DNA of 64,000 nucleotides from an uncultured Ruminococcus sp. Its GTDB lineage: Bacteria; Bacillota; Clostridia; Oscillospirales; Acutalibacteraceae. Below are positions 57,049 to 64,000 of this stretch, in pieces. The notes beneath the pieces are model-generated. The model had not been told where the DNA came from, did no database searches, and worked only from the letters and a program-made list of their open reading frames with translations. Each line of letters begins with the position of its first letter. Positions within the stretch are counted from its first letter, which is position 1. A program made the translations under genes and the position numbers. The stretch spans positions 1-64,000 of the forward strand of contig CACXIV010000004.1 in NCBI GenBank assembly GCA_902767845.1. The letters are read 5' to 3'.

Positions 57049-58551
57049 TTATATTTCCAGACCCTTTGTCGTCTGTAAAAATTCTTTTAAAGAATCAAGA
57101 ATGATATCGACGCCGCCGACAGAGTCGCTCTCGATATTGAGCGGCATGATCGGGTCGTGAACCGAGAGCCTGAGCAAAAACCATCCGTCGCCGTGGTCTT
57201 TGTCAAACGACACCCTGATACCCTCGCGGTTATCGTCGGCGACATTCCAGCCGTCCGCAGCCTCGGCATAGGCGGTGAGGTCGGCGATTATCCGCTCGCC
57301 GCAGGCTCTGAAATCCTTTTCCGTGATCTTGTAGCGGATCTCGCGGCTCTCGAGCGGTTCGCGCAGGCCGGCAGTGAGCTCGTCAAGCTCCTTGCCCTGC
57401 TTTCTGAGCTGAGCCGCCTTGATTATTATTTTTGTGCAGAGGTACGCTCCGTCGTCAAGGAAGTAGTTTTCCCTCATCGCGGCGTGTCCCGAGGTTTCGA
57501 TCGCGAGCGGACAGTTGATCCCGCCGGCGTTCAGCTCGAGCGCCTTGTCGATCACGTTCTTGTAGCCCCTGCGGTAGCGGTAATGCTTGCCGCCGAGGTC
57601 GTTTTCTATAAAATCCTTTAGTCCGCTCGAGGTTATCGAGTCGGTGACTATCGTTCCGCCGTCGTTGCCCTCAAGCGCGATAGCCGCCGCCACAGCCACC
57701 AGGCGGTTGCGGTTTATCTCATTTCCCTTGCTGTCTACAGCGCCGCCGCGGTCAACGTCGGTGTCGAATATAACGCCGAGATCGGCGTTCGCCTCGCGCA
57801 CCGCCTCGCAGATCGACTTCATGGCCTCGGCGTCCTCGGGATTGGGGACGTGGTTAGGGAACATTCCGTCGGGCTCGAGATAGCGGCTGCCCTCGGTGTC
57901 GGCTCCGAGCGCCGCGAGCACCTTGTCGGCGTAAAAGCCGCCGGCGCCGTTGCCTGCGTCGACAACTATCTTAAAGCCTTTGAGCGGATGATCGTAGTCG
58001 TCGGCGTTAACCTCTCTTTTGATCTTATCGCAAAGACCGTTGGCGTAGTCGGTCATATAGTCATAGTCCGTTTTTGTTCCGCAGTCCTTTTGCTCGGGGT
58101 GCTGTCCGTCCTGAGCATACTGCAGGATAGCCTCGATATCGCTGCCCTCGAGTCCGCCGTCCCGTGTAAAGAACTTTAATCCGTTGCGGTTGAACGGGTG
58201 GTGACTGGCGGTGATCTGCAGCGCGCCGTCGCACGCCAGATCGACTGTTGTCATAAACATCGACGGTGTTGAGGCGAGTCCGCAGCAAACTACCTCCGCT
58301 CCGGCGCGGACGAACCGACCGGTCACTGTATCCGTGATGCGCGGACCCGAGATCCTGCTGTCACGTCCGACGGAGATCTTGAGCTTATCGGCAGGCTTGT
58401 TTACCTTTTTTGAAAGCCAGAGCACAAAGCCGTCTGCCATATCGGCGATCACGCTGTCGGTGAGGTTCACGTTTTGTCCCTCCACGCCCCCGACGGCTAC
58501 TCCGCGGATATCGGTACCGCTTTTGAACTGCTTGTAAAAATCATTCAGCAT
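57049..58551 (-). CDS. Phosphomannomutase / phosphoglucomutase
   Basis: 500-residue alpha-D-phosphohexomutase. Four family loops are present: catalytic TASHHPFNRNGLKFF (phosphoserine in TASHH), metal-binding IFDTDVDRGGAVD, sugar-binding ETSGHAAMRENYFLDDGAYL, and C-terminal phosphate loop with KDHGDGWFLLRLSVHDP. N-terminal FKSGTDIRGVA is the usual opening. It interconverts glucose/mannose 1- and 6-phosphates for nucleotide sugar and cell wall glycan supply. Start follows AGGAGAG. Confidence 0.93.
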   Translation of the reverse strand: MLNDFYKQFKSGTDIRGVAVGGVEGQNVNLTDSVIADMADGFVLWLSKKVNKPADKLKISVGRDSRISGPRITDTVTGRFVRAGAEVVCCGLASTPSMFMTTVDLACDGALQITASHHPFNRNGLKFFTRDGGLEGSDIEAILQYAQDGQHPEQKDCGTKTDYDYMTDYANGLCDKIKREVNADDYDHPLKGFKIVVDAGNGAGGFYADKVLAALGADTEGSRYLEPDGMFPNHVPNPEDAEAMKSICEAVREANADLGVIFDTDVDRGGAVDSKGNEINRNRLVAVAAAIALEGNDGGTIVTDSITSSGLKDFIENDLGGKHYRYRRGYKNVIDKALELNAGGINCPLAIETSGHAAMRENYFLDDGAYLCTKIIIKAAQLRKQGKELDELTAGLREPLESREIRYKITEKDFRACGERIIADLTAYAEAADGWNVADDNREGIRVSFDKDHGDGWFLLRLSVHDPIMPLNIESDSVGGVDIILDSLKEFLQTTKGLEI

Positions 58552-58581
58552 ATCGTTCTCTCCTATTTGTCATTTGAATAT

Positions 58582-58610
58582 ATTTTAGCACATTTTTCGG
58601 CAAATCTCAA
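58582..58610 (-). promoter_or_regulatory. Promoter of the phosphohexomutase gene
   Basis: Minus strand TTGAGA, 17-base spacer ending TGC, TAAAAT, about 30 bases before the start codon. Confidence 0.68.
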
Positions 58611-58873
58611 TACAAAACCCTAAACATTATCGCGAAAACGACGATCCGCCGCGTTTTTGAACCGATGATTTTTAAAGTTTGTAAAAAGCCAACCTTGTTT
58701 TTGATTTTTGCAAAATTAACTTGTGTAAAATGCTCATTCAAGGGTAACAAACCTGTTCCAATGTAATTATTTAGAAATCATTTTTGCAGCGTTTTATACA
58801 AATACTTGTTCTGCTATTTGTGGATTATTGACATGCTTTTGGCGTTTCGACCAAATCGAAAGGCGTGTTTTTG
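58611..58873. other. AT-rich intergenic region
   Basis: About 260 bases with no gene and no structure that I can name. Confidence 0.4.
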
Positions 58874-58948
58874 TTGACTTTTCCTTTTTTCGGAGTATAA
58901 TATAGACAGTCAAGTTAATTCCGCTTGGCTATCGGCGATTGATCGCCG
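58874..58948 (+). promoter_or_regulatory. Promoter and leader hairpin of the small conserved gene
   Basis: TTGACT at 58874-58879, 16-base spacer, TATAAT at 58896-58901. The roughly 95-base leader contains a 7-bp hairpin (CGGCGAT-TG-ATCGCCG, 58933-58948) without a T-run, which may stabilise the mRNA. Confidence 0.72.
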
Positions 58949-59001
58949 GTCATAATATTGCCAAATGGTAAATGGCGCACATAAAGAATGGGGGAAAAGA
59001 A

Positions 59002-59268
59002 ATGACACCGTTCATTGACCTGCACAATGTTGACGTCGCAGATTTCCTCGCCGTGCTTGATACCTGCGAGGGCAACGTATATCTCGTAACAAACGAGGGC
59101 GACAGGCTCAACCTCAAGAGCAAGCTGTGCCAGCTCATCGGTCTTACAAGGCTGATCGTTGGCGGCAGGATCGCAGAGGCGAGCGTATATTGCGAGAACG
59201 TTCGTGACGAGAGCAAGCTGTTCAGATTCAATTGCTTCGGCGACACTTCATGCGTCGACGCCGGCTGA
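59002..59268 (+). CDS. Small conserved protein of unknown function
   Basis: 88 residues from the ATG at 59002 (GGGGGA upstream). Central block LDTCEGNVYLVTNEGDRLNLKSKLCQLIGLTRL is recognisable in pieces: CEGNVYLVT, GDRLNLKSKL. I recall a widespread clostridial family with CEGkVeLVTxEGDRLNLKSKLSQ, sometimes mislabelled poly(A) polymerase; function is unknown. Five Cys residues, including a final pair (CFGDTSC). Strong promoter, biased codons and a solid terminator suggest high expression. Confidence 0.8.
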   Translation: MTPFIDLHNVDVADFLAVLDTCEGNVYLVTNEGDRLNLKSKLCQLIGLTRLIVGGRIAEASVYCENVRDESKLFRFNCFGDTSCVDAG

Positions 59269-59382
59269 GCAGGAAAAATTTGGAAAGTATTTTGAAAAGT
59301 TTTGATCAAAGGAACAAACAAAAACACATAATTTCACTTAATTTCACTAATCCCACGTTTTCACGTTAATTTCAAAACTTCT

Positions 59383-59424
59383 AAATCCGAAAAAGACCGC
59401 TGACAAGCGGTCTTTTTCGGATTT
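59383..59424. terminator. Bidirectional terminator
   Basis: 19-bp near-perfect stem (AAATCCGAAAAAGACCGCT with its complement) with a 4-base loop. A/T-rich arms give T-runs on both strands, closing the small gene and the convergent L,D-transpeptidase gene. Confidence 0.92.
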
Positions 59425-59434
59425 AAACTATATT

Positions 59435-60631
59435 TTATTTAACCGTGATCCAAATATCCTTTGAGTTGCTGCGGTTGAGCGCGTCTGTCACGGAATACGT
59501 CACCTTGTATTTGCCGGGACGCGAGGTAACTACGTTGCCGGTCACGCTGACGCTCTCGGTTATATCGCTGCCGCAGGTGTCGGTGACCTTTACTCCGTCC
59601 CTCGGAGAGTACGCCGTGCCGACGGCGATCGTCTTGTCCTCGGCACCGATTATCTGCGGAAGTCTGCTGTTATACGGATTTCCGCCGATCCTGTCGGTGG
59701 GATCCCATCCGAGTCCCTTGCCGTTTATGCGGATAGCCGCAGGTCTGCCGAGAGGCTCGGGCTTTGTGCTGTCGTATATCTTTACGCGGGTACCGATCGG
59801 ACAGTTTTCATATACCCACCTTGTGTCCTCGACCGCCATTCTTACGCAGCCCAGCGACGCCTCGCCGCCCAGCTTATTGAACTCCTCTATCTCAAGCGAG
59901 CCCTTATTGTCCATCTCGGCATAAGGAACGCTGTGGAAAAGAAAATCTCCCGAAATACCGCTTACATACTGTCCGTATACATTGTTGTAAAGCGCGTGCC
60001 ACTCGGACTTGAAGTAGATCTCATAGTCGCCAATGATTGTCGAGCCGTTCTTTCCGCAGGAACAGAGCATGGCTCTTACGGGAACGGTATACTCCCCGTC
60101 GTCATCATATGTGTACGCGGTCACGCAGCTCTGCGAACGGTTGACGTAAAGCGCGTAAAGATTTTTGTCCTCGTCATCCTTGTCTATGTTCCTTTGGAGG
60201 ATATCCTCGTTGGCGGTGATAGCCGTGGTGAATTTATCCGGCTCGGGCTCGTCGGGAAGCTTTGCGACGGTGATCTCATATTCCGCCCTCTGTCCCGTGG
60301 AAAGCACCGCGTACAGGGTCGCTGTACCCTCCGAGAGAGCGTCCGCCCTGCCTCCGCTGTCAACCGCTGCGATTTTTTCGTTGGAGCTTTCCCAGCCGGT
60401 AACAAGCTCGCGGTATTCCTTGGGCACAGATATAACCTGCGACCTGCCCGCCGGTATACTAAGATATTCGGTTGTAAGCATTACCTCGTCAACGGTCGCC
60501 GGAGCGGAGCTTTCAATAACGGGCTTGGCAGGCTCGGCGGAGGGAATATCCACCGCTGCCCTGCAAACCGCCATGGCGGCGCACGTTACAACTCCGAACA
60601 GGCACACCGTCAGTGCCAAGGGGTTTTTCAT
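59435..60631 (-). CDS. L,D-transpeptidase (YkuD) with Ig-like domains
   Basis: 398 residues. N-terminal signal anchor (about 5-25), BIG2-like domain (about 50-125: LSIPAGRSQVISVP, ESSNEKIAAVDSGGRADALSEGTA), YkuD catalytic domain (about 155-290) with FLFHSVPY (His) and GGEASLGCVRMAVED (catalytic Cys in SxGCVR), then a C-terminal Ig-like repeat (about 310-398: VKVTDTCGSDITESVSVTG, PGKYKVTYSVTDALNRS). Forms 3-3 peptidoglycan cross-links or anchors proteins in the wall. ATG at 60631 follows GAGGTG. Confidence 0.93.
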   Translation of the reverse strand: MKNPLALTVCLFGVVTCAAMAVCRAAVDIPSAEPAKPVIESSAPATVDEVMLTTEYLSIPAGRSQVISVPKEYRELVTGWESSNEKIAAVDSGGRADALSEGTATLYAVLSTGQRAEYEITVAKLPDEPEPDKFTTAITANEDILQRNIDKDDEDKNLYALYVNRSQSCVTAYTYDDDGEYTVPVRAMLCSCGKNGSTIIGDYEIYFKSEWHALYNNVYGQYVSGISGDFLFHSVPYAEMDNKGSLEIEEFNKLGGEASLGCVRMAVEDTRWVYENCPIGTRVKIYDSTKPEPLGRPAAIRINGKGLGWDPTDRIGGNPYNSRLPQIIGAEDKTIAVGTAYSPRDGVKVTDTCGSDITESVSVTGNVVTSRPGKYKVTYSVTDALNRSNSKDIWITVK

Positions 60632-60672
60632 ACTACACCTCAAATATTACAAATTTTTAACCTTTTCAATAC

Positions 60673-60701
60673 ATTCTATCATTTTTTTCGGAAAATGGCA
60701 A
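60673..60701 (-). promoter_or_regulatory. Promoter of the L,D-transpeptidase gene
   Basis: Minus strand TTGCCA, 17-base spacer ending TGA, TAGAAT. Confidence 0.72.
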
Positions 60702-60765
60702 GAGATATTTAAAAATCGCAAAAAGTATGTTAGAATAGACTCAGAATTTATTAGACGGTGATCAA

Positions 60766-61302
60766 ATGGCACATCCGATCAGGCATTTTTTAACAATCAC
60801 AAATCACAGACATCAGGTGATCATACACTGCGCTAAGGCAGGAATCCTTTGGCAGGGACTTAGACATGATCTTTCAAAATACAGCCCGACCGAGTTTATA
60901 CCCGGAGCGAAGTATTACCAGGGCGACCGCAGTCCAAACGAAAAGGAGCGCGAGCTTTACGGCTGCTCGGCGGCGTGGATGCACCACAAGGGCAGAAACC
61001 GACACCACTACGAATACTGGAACGACTACAACCCGAAAACAAAGAATATCGAGAATGTGGAAATGCCGGTAAGATACGTCGTTGAGATGTTCTGCGACCG
61101 CGTGGCGGCGAGCAAGATCTACAACAAGGGCAGCTATACCGACGCCCATCCGTACCAATATTACCTGAGGATCAAGGGCAAAAACCGCATGCACCCCAAC
61201 ACCGAGGCGCTGCTCTGCTCATGGCTCGAGATGCTCCGCGACGAGGGCGAGGAAAAGACTTTTTCCTTTATCAGGTCGCTCGACAAAAGGGATAAGCGAT
61301 GA
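60766..61302 (+). CDS. DUF5662 family protein
   Basis: 178 residues, soluble, His- and Tyr-rich. Pattern HFLTITNHRHQVIIHCAKAG, GLRHDLSKYSPTEF, AWMHHKGRNRHHYEYW and FCDRVAASKIYNKGSYTD. The conserved HDxSKY, HHKxxNxHH and DR sets look like metal ligands of an HD-like hydrolase; I know of no proven activity. Overlaps the next gene by 4 bases (ATGA), so the two are coupled. Homologues also occur in phage genomes. Confidence 0.82.
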   Translation: MAHPIRHFLTITNHRHQVIIHCAKAGILWQGLRHDLSKYSPTEFIPGAKYYQGDRSPNEKERELYGCSAAWMHHKGRNRHHYEYWNDYNPKTKNIENVEMPVRYVVEMFCDRVAASKIYNKGSYTDAHPYQYYLRIKGKNRMHPNTEALLCSWLEMLRDEGEEKTFSFIRSLDKRDKR

Positions 61303-61790
61303 TACAGGCTCAGAGGATAGTCCACCCCATACCGCCGCTCTTTGACCAAAACTCAAAAAAGCTGATACTGGGCAGCTTTCCCTCGATCAAATCACGCGAG
61401 GCGATGTTCTTTTACGGACATCCGCAAAACCGGTTTTGGAGGCTGATCGCCATGATCTACGGCGAGGACGCGCCGCTGTCGACCGAGGAAAAGTCAAAGC
61501 TGATCTTAAAACACAACCTGGCTCTGTGGGATTCGATAAAAACCTGCACGATCACCGGCTCCGCCGACAGCTCGGTAAAGGACGTTGTGCCAAACGACCT
61601 GAGCGTTATCCTGAACGGCAGCCGCGTCACCGAAATATACTGCAACGGCGCGCTGTCATACAAGATGTATATGAAATACATATTTCCGACCACACAAACA
61701 GAGGCGGTAAAGCTGCCGTCCACCAGCCCTGCAAACGCGGCTTACTCGATAGAACGGCTGTATGAAAGCTGGAAAATAATAAAAGAATAA
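61299..61790 (+). CDS. Uracil-DNA glycosylase superfamily enzyme (deoxyinosine/mismatch glycosylase type)
   Basis: 163 residues. Small UDG-fold protein: KLILGSFPSIKSREAMFFYGHPQNRFW (motif 1 GSFPS and the catalytic-region GHPQNRFW), LALWDSIKTCTITGSADSSV, and SPANAAYSIERLY (motif 2). This matches the family 6 hypoxanthine/deoxyinosine glycosylases. Removes deaminated bases from DNA. Coupled to the DUF5662 gene, hinting that the partner also acts on nucleotides or nucleic acid. Confidence 0.85.
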   Translation: MIQAQRIVHPIPPLFDQNSKKLILGSFPSIKSREAMFFYGHPQNRFWRLIAMIYGEDAPLSTEEKSKLILKHNLALWDSIKTCTITGSADSSVKDVVPNDLSVILNGSRVTEIYCNGALSYKMYMKYIFPTTQTEAVKLPSTSPANAAYSIERLYESWKIIKE

Positions 61791-61793
61791 AAA

Positions 61794-61817
61794 AAGGAGA
61801 GCCTAAGCCCTCCTTAA
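61794..61817. terminator. Terminator between convergent genes
   Basis: Stem AAGGAG-GGC / GCC-CTCCTT with A-rich and T-rich flanks giving T-runs on the minus strand (TTTTTTTATTC) and a weaker one on the plus strand (AATTCTTTATT). Confidence 0.8.
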
Positions 61818-61830
61818 TTCTTTATTAGAA

Positions 61831-62403
61831 TTATTTATTGATAGCGGCGTAAATTTTATCAATGAGCATTCCGATCCAGGGGATCTTGCTGATAAGGGGA
61901 AGCTCATACTTCTTGCACTGAACCGCGTTAACGATACCGATAATAGCGAGTACAAAGAAGAAAACAGAACCTGCCCAAAGCGCGATATCAAAGACGTTGT
62001 AAGCTACGCTGTGAACATAATAGCCGTACCATGTATAATGACCGGGAAGGATCAGGTTAATGATAACAAGCAGGATAGCCTTGACGATCTGATATACAAC
62101 GCCTACTGCCCAAAGTGTAGCGCCCTGCTTTACGTGGAACTTACAATACTCCGATTCCTTTCTTACGAAAAGCGGAACGAGGAAAGCGGGAGCCCAAGGG
62201 ACGTATGAAAGCCATGCAAGACCCTTGTCGGCGCCTGTGACGGAACCGTCAAAGTTCGCAGCGCCTGCCTGCTGCTGAACGGGCTGTACAGGCTGAACGG
62301 GCTGCTGAGGAGCCTGCTGAGCGTTTTCTACAGGTGTGCCGCAGTTTGCGCAAAACTCAGCGCCGTCGGGAACCTGATTGCCGCAATTTCTACAAAATGC
62401 CAT
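61831..62403 (-). CDS. Zinc-ribbon membrane protein (DUF4870-like)
   Basis: 190 residues. N-terminal zinc ribbon FCRNCGNQVPDGAEFCANCG (two CxxC pairs), a Gln/Pro/Val-rich linker (about 28-50), then three or four membrane helices (about 60-175) with KGLAWLSYVPWAPAFLVPLFV and FHVKQGATLWAVGVV, the DUF4870 pattern. Function unknown; such zinc-ribbon proteins are common in Clostridia. Strong consensus promoter upstream. Confidence 0.87.
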   Translation of the reverse strand: MAFCRNCGNQVPDGAEFCANCGTPVENAQQAPQQPVQPVQPVQQQAGAANFDGSVTGADKGLAWLSYVPWAPAFLVPLFVRKESEYCKFHVKQGATLWAVGVVYQIVKAILLVIINLILPGHYTWYGYYVHSVAYNVFDIALWAGSVFFFVLAIIGIVNAVQCKKYELPLISKIPWIGMLIDKIYAAINK

Positions 62404-62459
62404 GATAATTACCCCTTTATTCTAAAAGTAAATCAGTGTGATTTTTCACTACCAAAGTG

Positions 62460-62488
62460 ATTATAGTTTATATCCTCCGGTATGTCAA
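62460..62488 (-). promoter_or_regulatory. Promoter of the zinc-ribbon gene
   Basis: Minus strand TTGACA, 17-base spacer, TATAAT, both consensus, about 57 bases before the gene. The remaining intergenic DNA to 62649 is AT-rich with nothing recognisable. Confidence 0.9.
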
Positions 62489-62649
62489 GCGAGAAAAAAC
62501 ATCTTTGTAGCAAAAGCCAAAAAGCAAAATTGACATCTTTTTTAGTTAGTATATTTTAACAATAAACCTTTTATTATTTTGTTGGTTATGAATAATCAGT
62601 TTTTGAATATGTAGAAAAATCACGCTTTTATTTGTACAGTGTTTATATA

Positions 62650-62678
62650 TTTACAAAACGGTTTTATTATGATATCAT
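62650..62678 (+). promoter_or_regulatory. Promoter of the patatin-like gene
   Basis: TTTACA, 17-base spacer ending TGA, TATCAT at 62673-62678. Confidence 0.7.
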
Positions 62679-62710
62679 TTGAGAGAAAAAGTCACGGGGA
62701 ATGAATGATC

Positions 62711-63559
62711 ATGAATTACGGTATTGTGCTCGAGGGCGGAGCCATGCGCGGTCTTTTTTCCGCGGGGGTCATCGACGTCCTGATGGAAAACGAAATAAAA
62801 TTCAACACGGCTGTCGGAGTTTCGGCAGGCGCGGCGTTCGGCTGCAACTACAAGTCAAGGCAGATCGGCAGGGTGATCCGCTACAACACGCGCTTCGCGA
62901 AGGACAAGCGCTACTGCTCGGTCGGGTCGCTAATAAAAACCGGCGATATCTTCGGCGCAAGGTTCTGCTACGATACGATACCGAACGAGCTTGATGTGTT
63001 TGACAAACAGACGTATGACAATGATCCGATGAGTTTTTTTGTCGTATGCACCGACGCGGAAACAGGCGAGCCTGTTTACACTCCGCTCCCCAAGGCGGAC
63101 GAGCTGTGCTTTAGGTGGATAAGGGCGTCGGCTTCGATGCCGCTGGTGTCGCGACCCGTTTCGATCGGCGGCAGGCGCTTCCTCGACGGAGGTATATCGG
63201 ACTCTATCCCGATAGATTTTATAAAAAGAATCGGCTGCGAAAAGAACGTGGTCGTCCTGACGCAGCCGAGGGATTTTTCAAAAGAAAAATCATCCACGCT
63301 TCCGCTGATGAAGCTCTCGCTGAGAAAATACCCGAAAATCTACGAGGCTCTTAAGCACCGGCACATAATATATAACCGCAGCCGCGACAGGGTGTTTGAG
63401 GAGGAGCGCTTCGGCAACGCGTTCATCATCTGCCCAGAGGAAAAGCTCCCGATCGGCAGGATCGAGCACGATCCCGAGGTCATGAAAAAGGTGTATGAAA
63501 TAGGCAGAAAAGCCGCCGAAAGCAGCCTTGAAGAACTCAAAACATTTTTGAACATATAA
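62711..63559 (+). CDS. Patatin-like phospholipase
   Basis: 282 residues (two more if the ATG at 62705, closer to GGGGA, is used). Patatin domain: oxyanion hole GIVLEGGAMRGLFSAGV, nucleophile elbow AVGVSAGAAFG (GxSxG), and catalytic Asp in FLDGGISDSIPI. No signal peptide, so it acts on the cytoplasmic face as a lipid acyl hydrolase. The C-terminus (KKVYEIGRKAAESSLEEL) is typical of the RssA/YjjU-like branch. Substrate unknown. Confidence 0.92.
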   Translation: MNYGIVLEGGAMRGLFSAGVIDVLMENEIKFNTAVGVSAGAAFGCNYKSRQIGRVIRYNTRFAKDKRYCSVGSLIKTGDIFGARFCYDTIPNELDVFDKQTYDNDPMSFFVVCTDAETGEPVYTPLPKADELCFRWIRASASMPLVSRPVSIGGRRFLDGGISDSIPIDFIKRIGCEKNVVVLTQPRDFSKEKSSTLPLMKLSLRKYPKIYEALKHRHIIYNRSRDRVFEEERFGNAFIICPEEKLPIGRIEHDPEVMKKVYEIGRKAAESSLEELKTFLNI

Positions 63560-63565
63560 TAATGA

Positions 63566-63600
63566 ACCGCCGCGAGAGGTTATTATCCTCCGCGGCGGTG
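63566..63600 (+). terminator. Terminator of the patatin-like gene
   Basis: Long GC-rich stem (CCGCCGCG...CGCGGCGG, extended by GAGG/CCTC) followed by TGATTCTT. It also lies at the end of the convergent permease gene. Confidence 0.75.
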
Positions 63601-63609
63601 ATTCTTATA

Positions 63610-64000
63610 TCAATTCTTTTTCAGTTTTACGGCGAATACCGTTACGGCTGCTGCCAAAAGCACAACGGCGTAACCGATTACCCACCACAGATCCGGGAAT
63701 ATCGCCGCGAAATCGCCCGCGACCGCCGACCTTGCGGCGTTTACCGCGTGCGCGACCGTCTTGAACGCTCCGCCAACCATTGAGGTATCGAACCAGATGT
63801 TTGAGAACCACGCGCTGAGATTCGTCAGCAGCGCGCCGGAGATTCCGCCTACCGCCTTCTCGTTGAAAACGGAGCCGAACAGCAGGCCTAACGCGATGAA
63901 CACGAGCGCTATCGGCAGGTTAACAATGGCGGCGACGAGCAGGTTCACGCTGAACGGCAGCCCGAGGAACAGCGCGCAGATGTAGCAAACCGCGGTCTGG
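63610..64000 (-). CDS. ABC-2-type transporter permease, C-terminal part (cut by window edge)
   Basis: The frame is open through base 64000; 130 residues are visible. Three or four hydrophobic helices with the ABC-2 permease pattern NLPIALVFIALGLLFGSVFNEK, GGISGALLTNLSAWFSNIWFD and a final helix WWVIGYAVVLLAAAVTVFAV before a KLKKN tail. The internal GTG at 63948 is not the start, since coding continues upstream (LFLGLPFSVNLLV). Likely the export subunit of an ABC transporter; substrate unknown, ATPase outside the window. Confidence 0.8.
   Translation of the reverse strand, partial: QTAVCYICALFLGLPFSVNLLVAAIVNLPIALVFIALGLLFGSVFNEKAVGGISGALLTNLSAWFSNIWFDTSMVGGAFKTVAHAVNAARSAVAGDFAAIFPDLWWVIGYAVVLLAAAVTVFAVKLKKN

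Overview
The window looks like a chromosome segment of a Gram-positive, spore-forming gut Clostridium-class bacterium, most likely a Ruminococcus-like member of the Oscillospiraceae. The support is a complete spoIIAA-spoIIAB-sigF operon, a clostridial 2[4Fe-4S] ferredoxin, LytR-CpsA-Psr (LCP) enzymes, a class B sortase, several ECF vitamin transporters, and a secreted CotH protein carrying a type I dockerin and a starch-binding-type module. Genes are GC-rich and intergenic regions AT-rich, with easily read sigma-A promoters. I see no tRNA, rRNA, CRISPR array, insertion sequence or prophage. The assignment to a lineage is inference from gene content only.

Layout. 1-2.6 kb: the start of gap (GAPDH, cut by the window edge) and the RNase Y gene rny. 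2.6-4.4 kb: two vitamin uptake genes, folT behind a THF riboswitch and ribU behind an FMN riboswitch, each with its own promoter and terminator hairpin. 4.4-11.8 kb: a leftward operon for cell-surface glycopolymer work (YfhO-type membrane protein, PepV-type dipeptidase, membrane protein, GT2 glycosyltransferase, LicD, AlkD-like protein). 11.9-17.9 kb: a YfbR-like nucleotidase, an LCP enzyme, a divergent vWA / regulator-like pair, then a short surface-protein substrate, class B sortase and second LCP enzyme. 18.1-23.4 kb: nadA-mnmA, a double-HTH regulator with direct-repeat operator candidates, and aroK-pyk. 23.5-27.0 kb: the CotH-dockerin-CBM protein, divergent from a lipoprotein with a cohesin-like C-terminal domain. 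27.2-37.9 kb: a third ECF S component, proBA, a compact operon of three small unknown proteins, a phosphodiesterase, holB-ricT, ferredoxin, a tRNA-methyltransferase-like gene with rsmI and folC, and the spoIIA operon.

37.9-49.0 kb is the most striking region: a leftward, tightly packed operon with an AMP-ligase fused to an acyl carrier domain, two PlsC-type acyltransferases, a second AMP-ligase, a free acyl carrier protein, an LRAT-fold protein, alpha/beta hydrolases (one with a Cys nucleophile elbow), a DegV/FakB protein and a FakA kinase. Together these can activate, carry and transfer fatty acyl groups and look like an uncharacterised lipid synthesis or remodelling pathway. 49.2-55.7 kb holds a DUF2812 membrane protein, an Ig-like lipoprotein, glpK with a monoacylglycerol-lipase-like gene, trxB, and a lipoprotein with a bacterial EndoU nuclease domain followed 2 bases later by a small cytoplasmic protein that looks like its immunity partner. 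55.7-64.0 kb: a cation/proton antiporter, a phosphohexomutase, a small conserved protein, an L,D-transpeptidase, a DUF5662 protein with a uracil-DNA-glycosylase-like enzyme, a zinc-ribbon membrane protein, a patatin-like phospholipase, and the end of an ABC-2-type permease cut by the window edge.

All functional names come from reading motifs and remembered family sequences; no database search was run.
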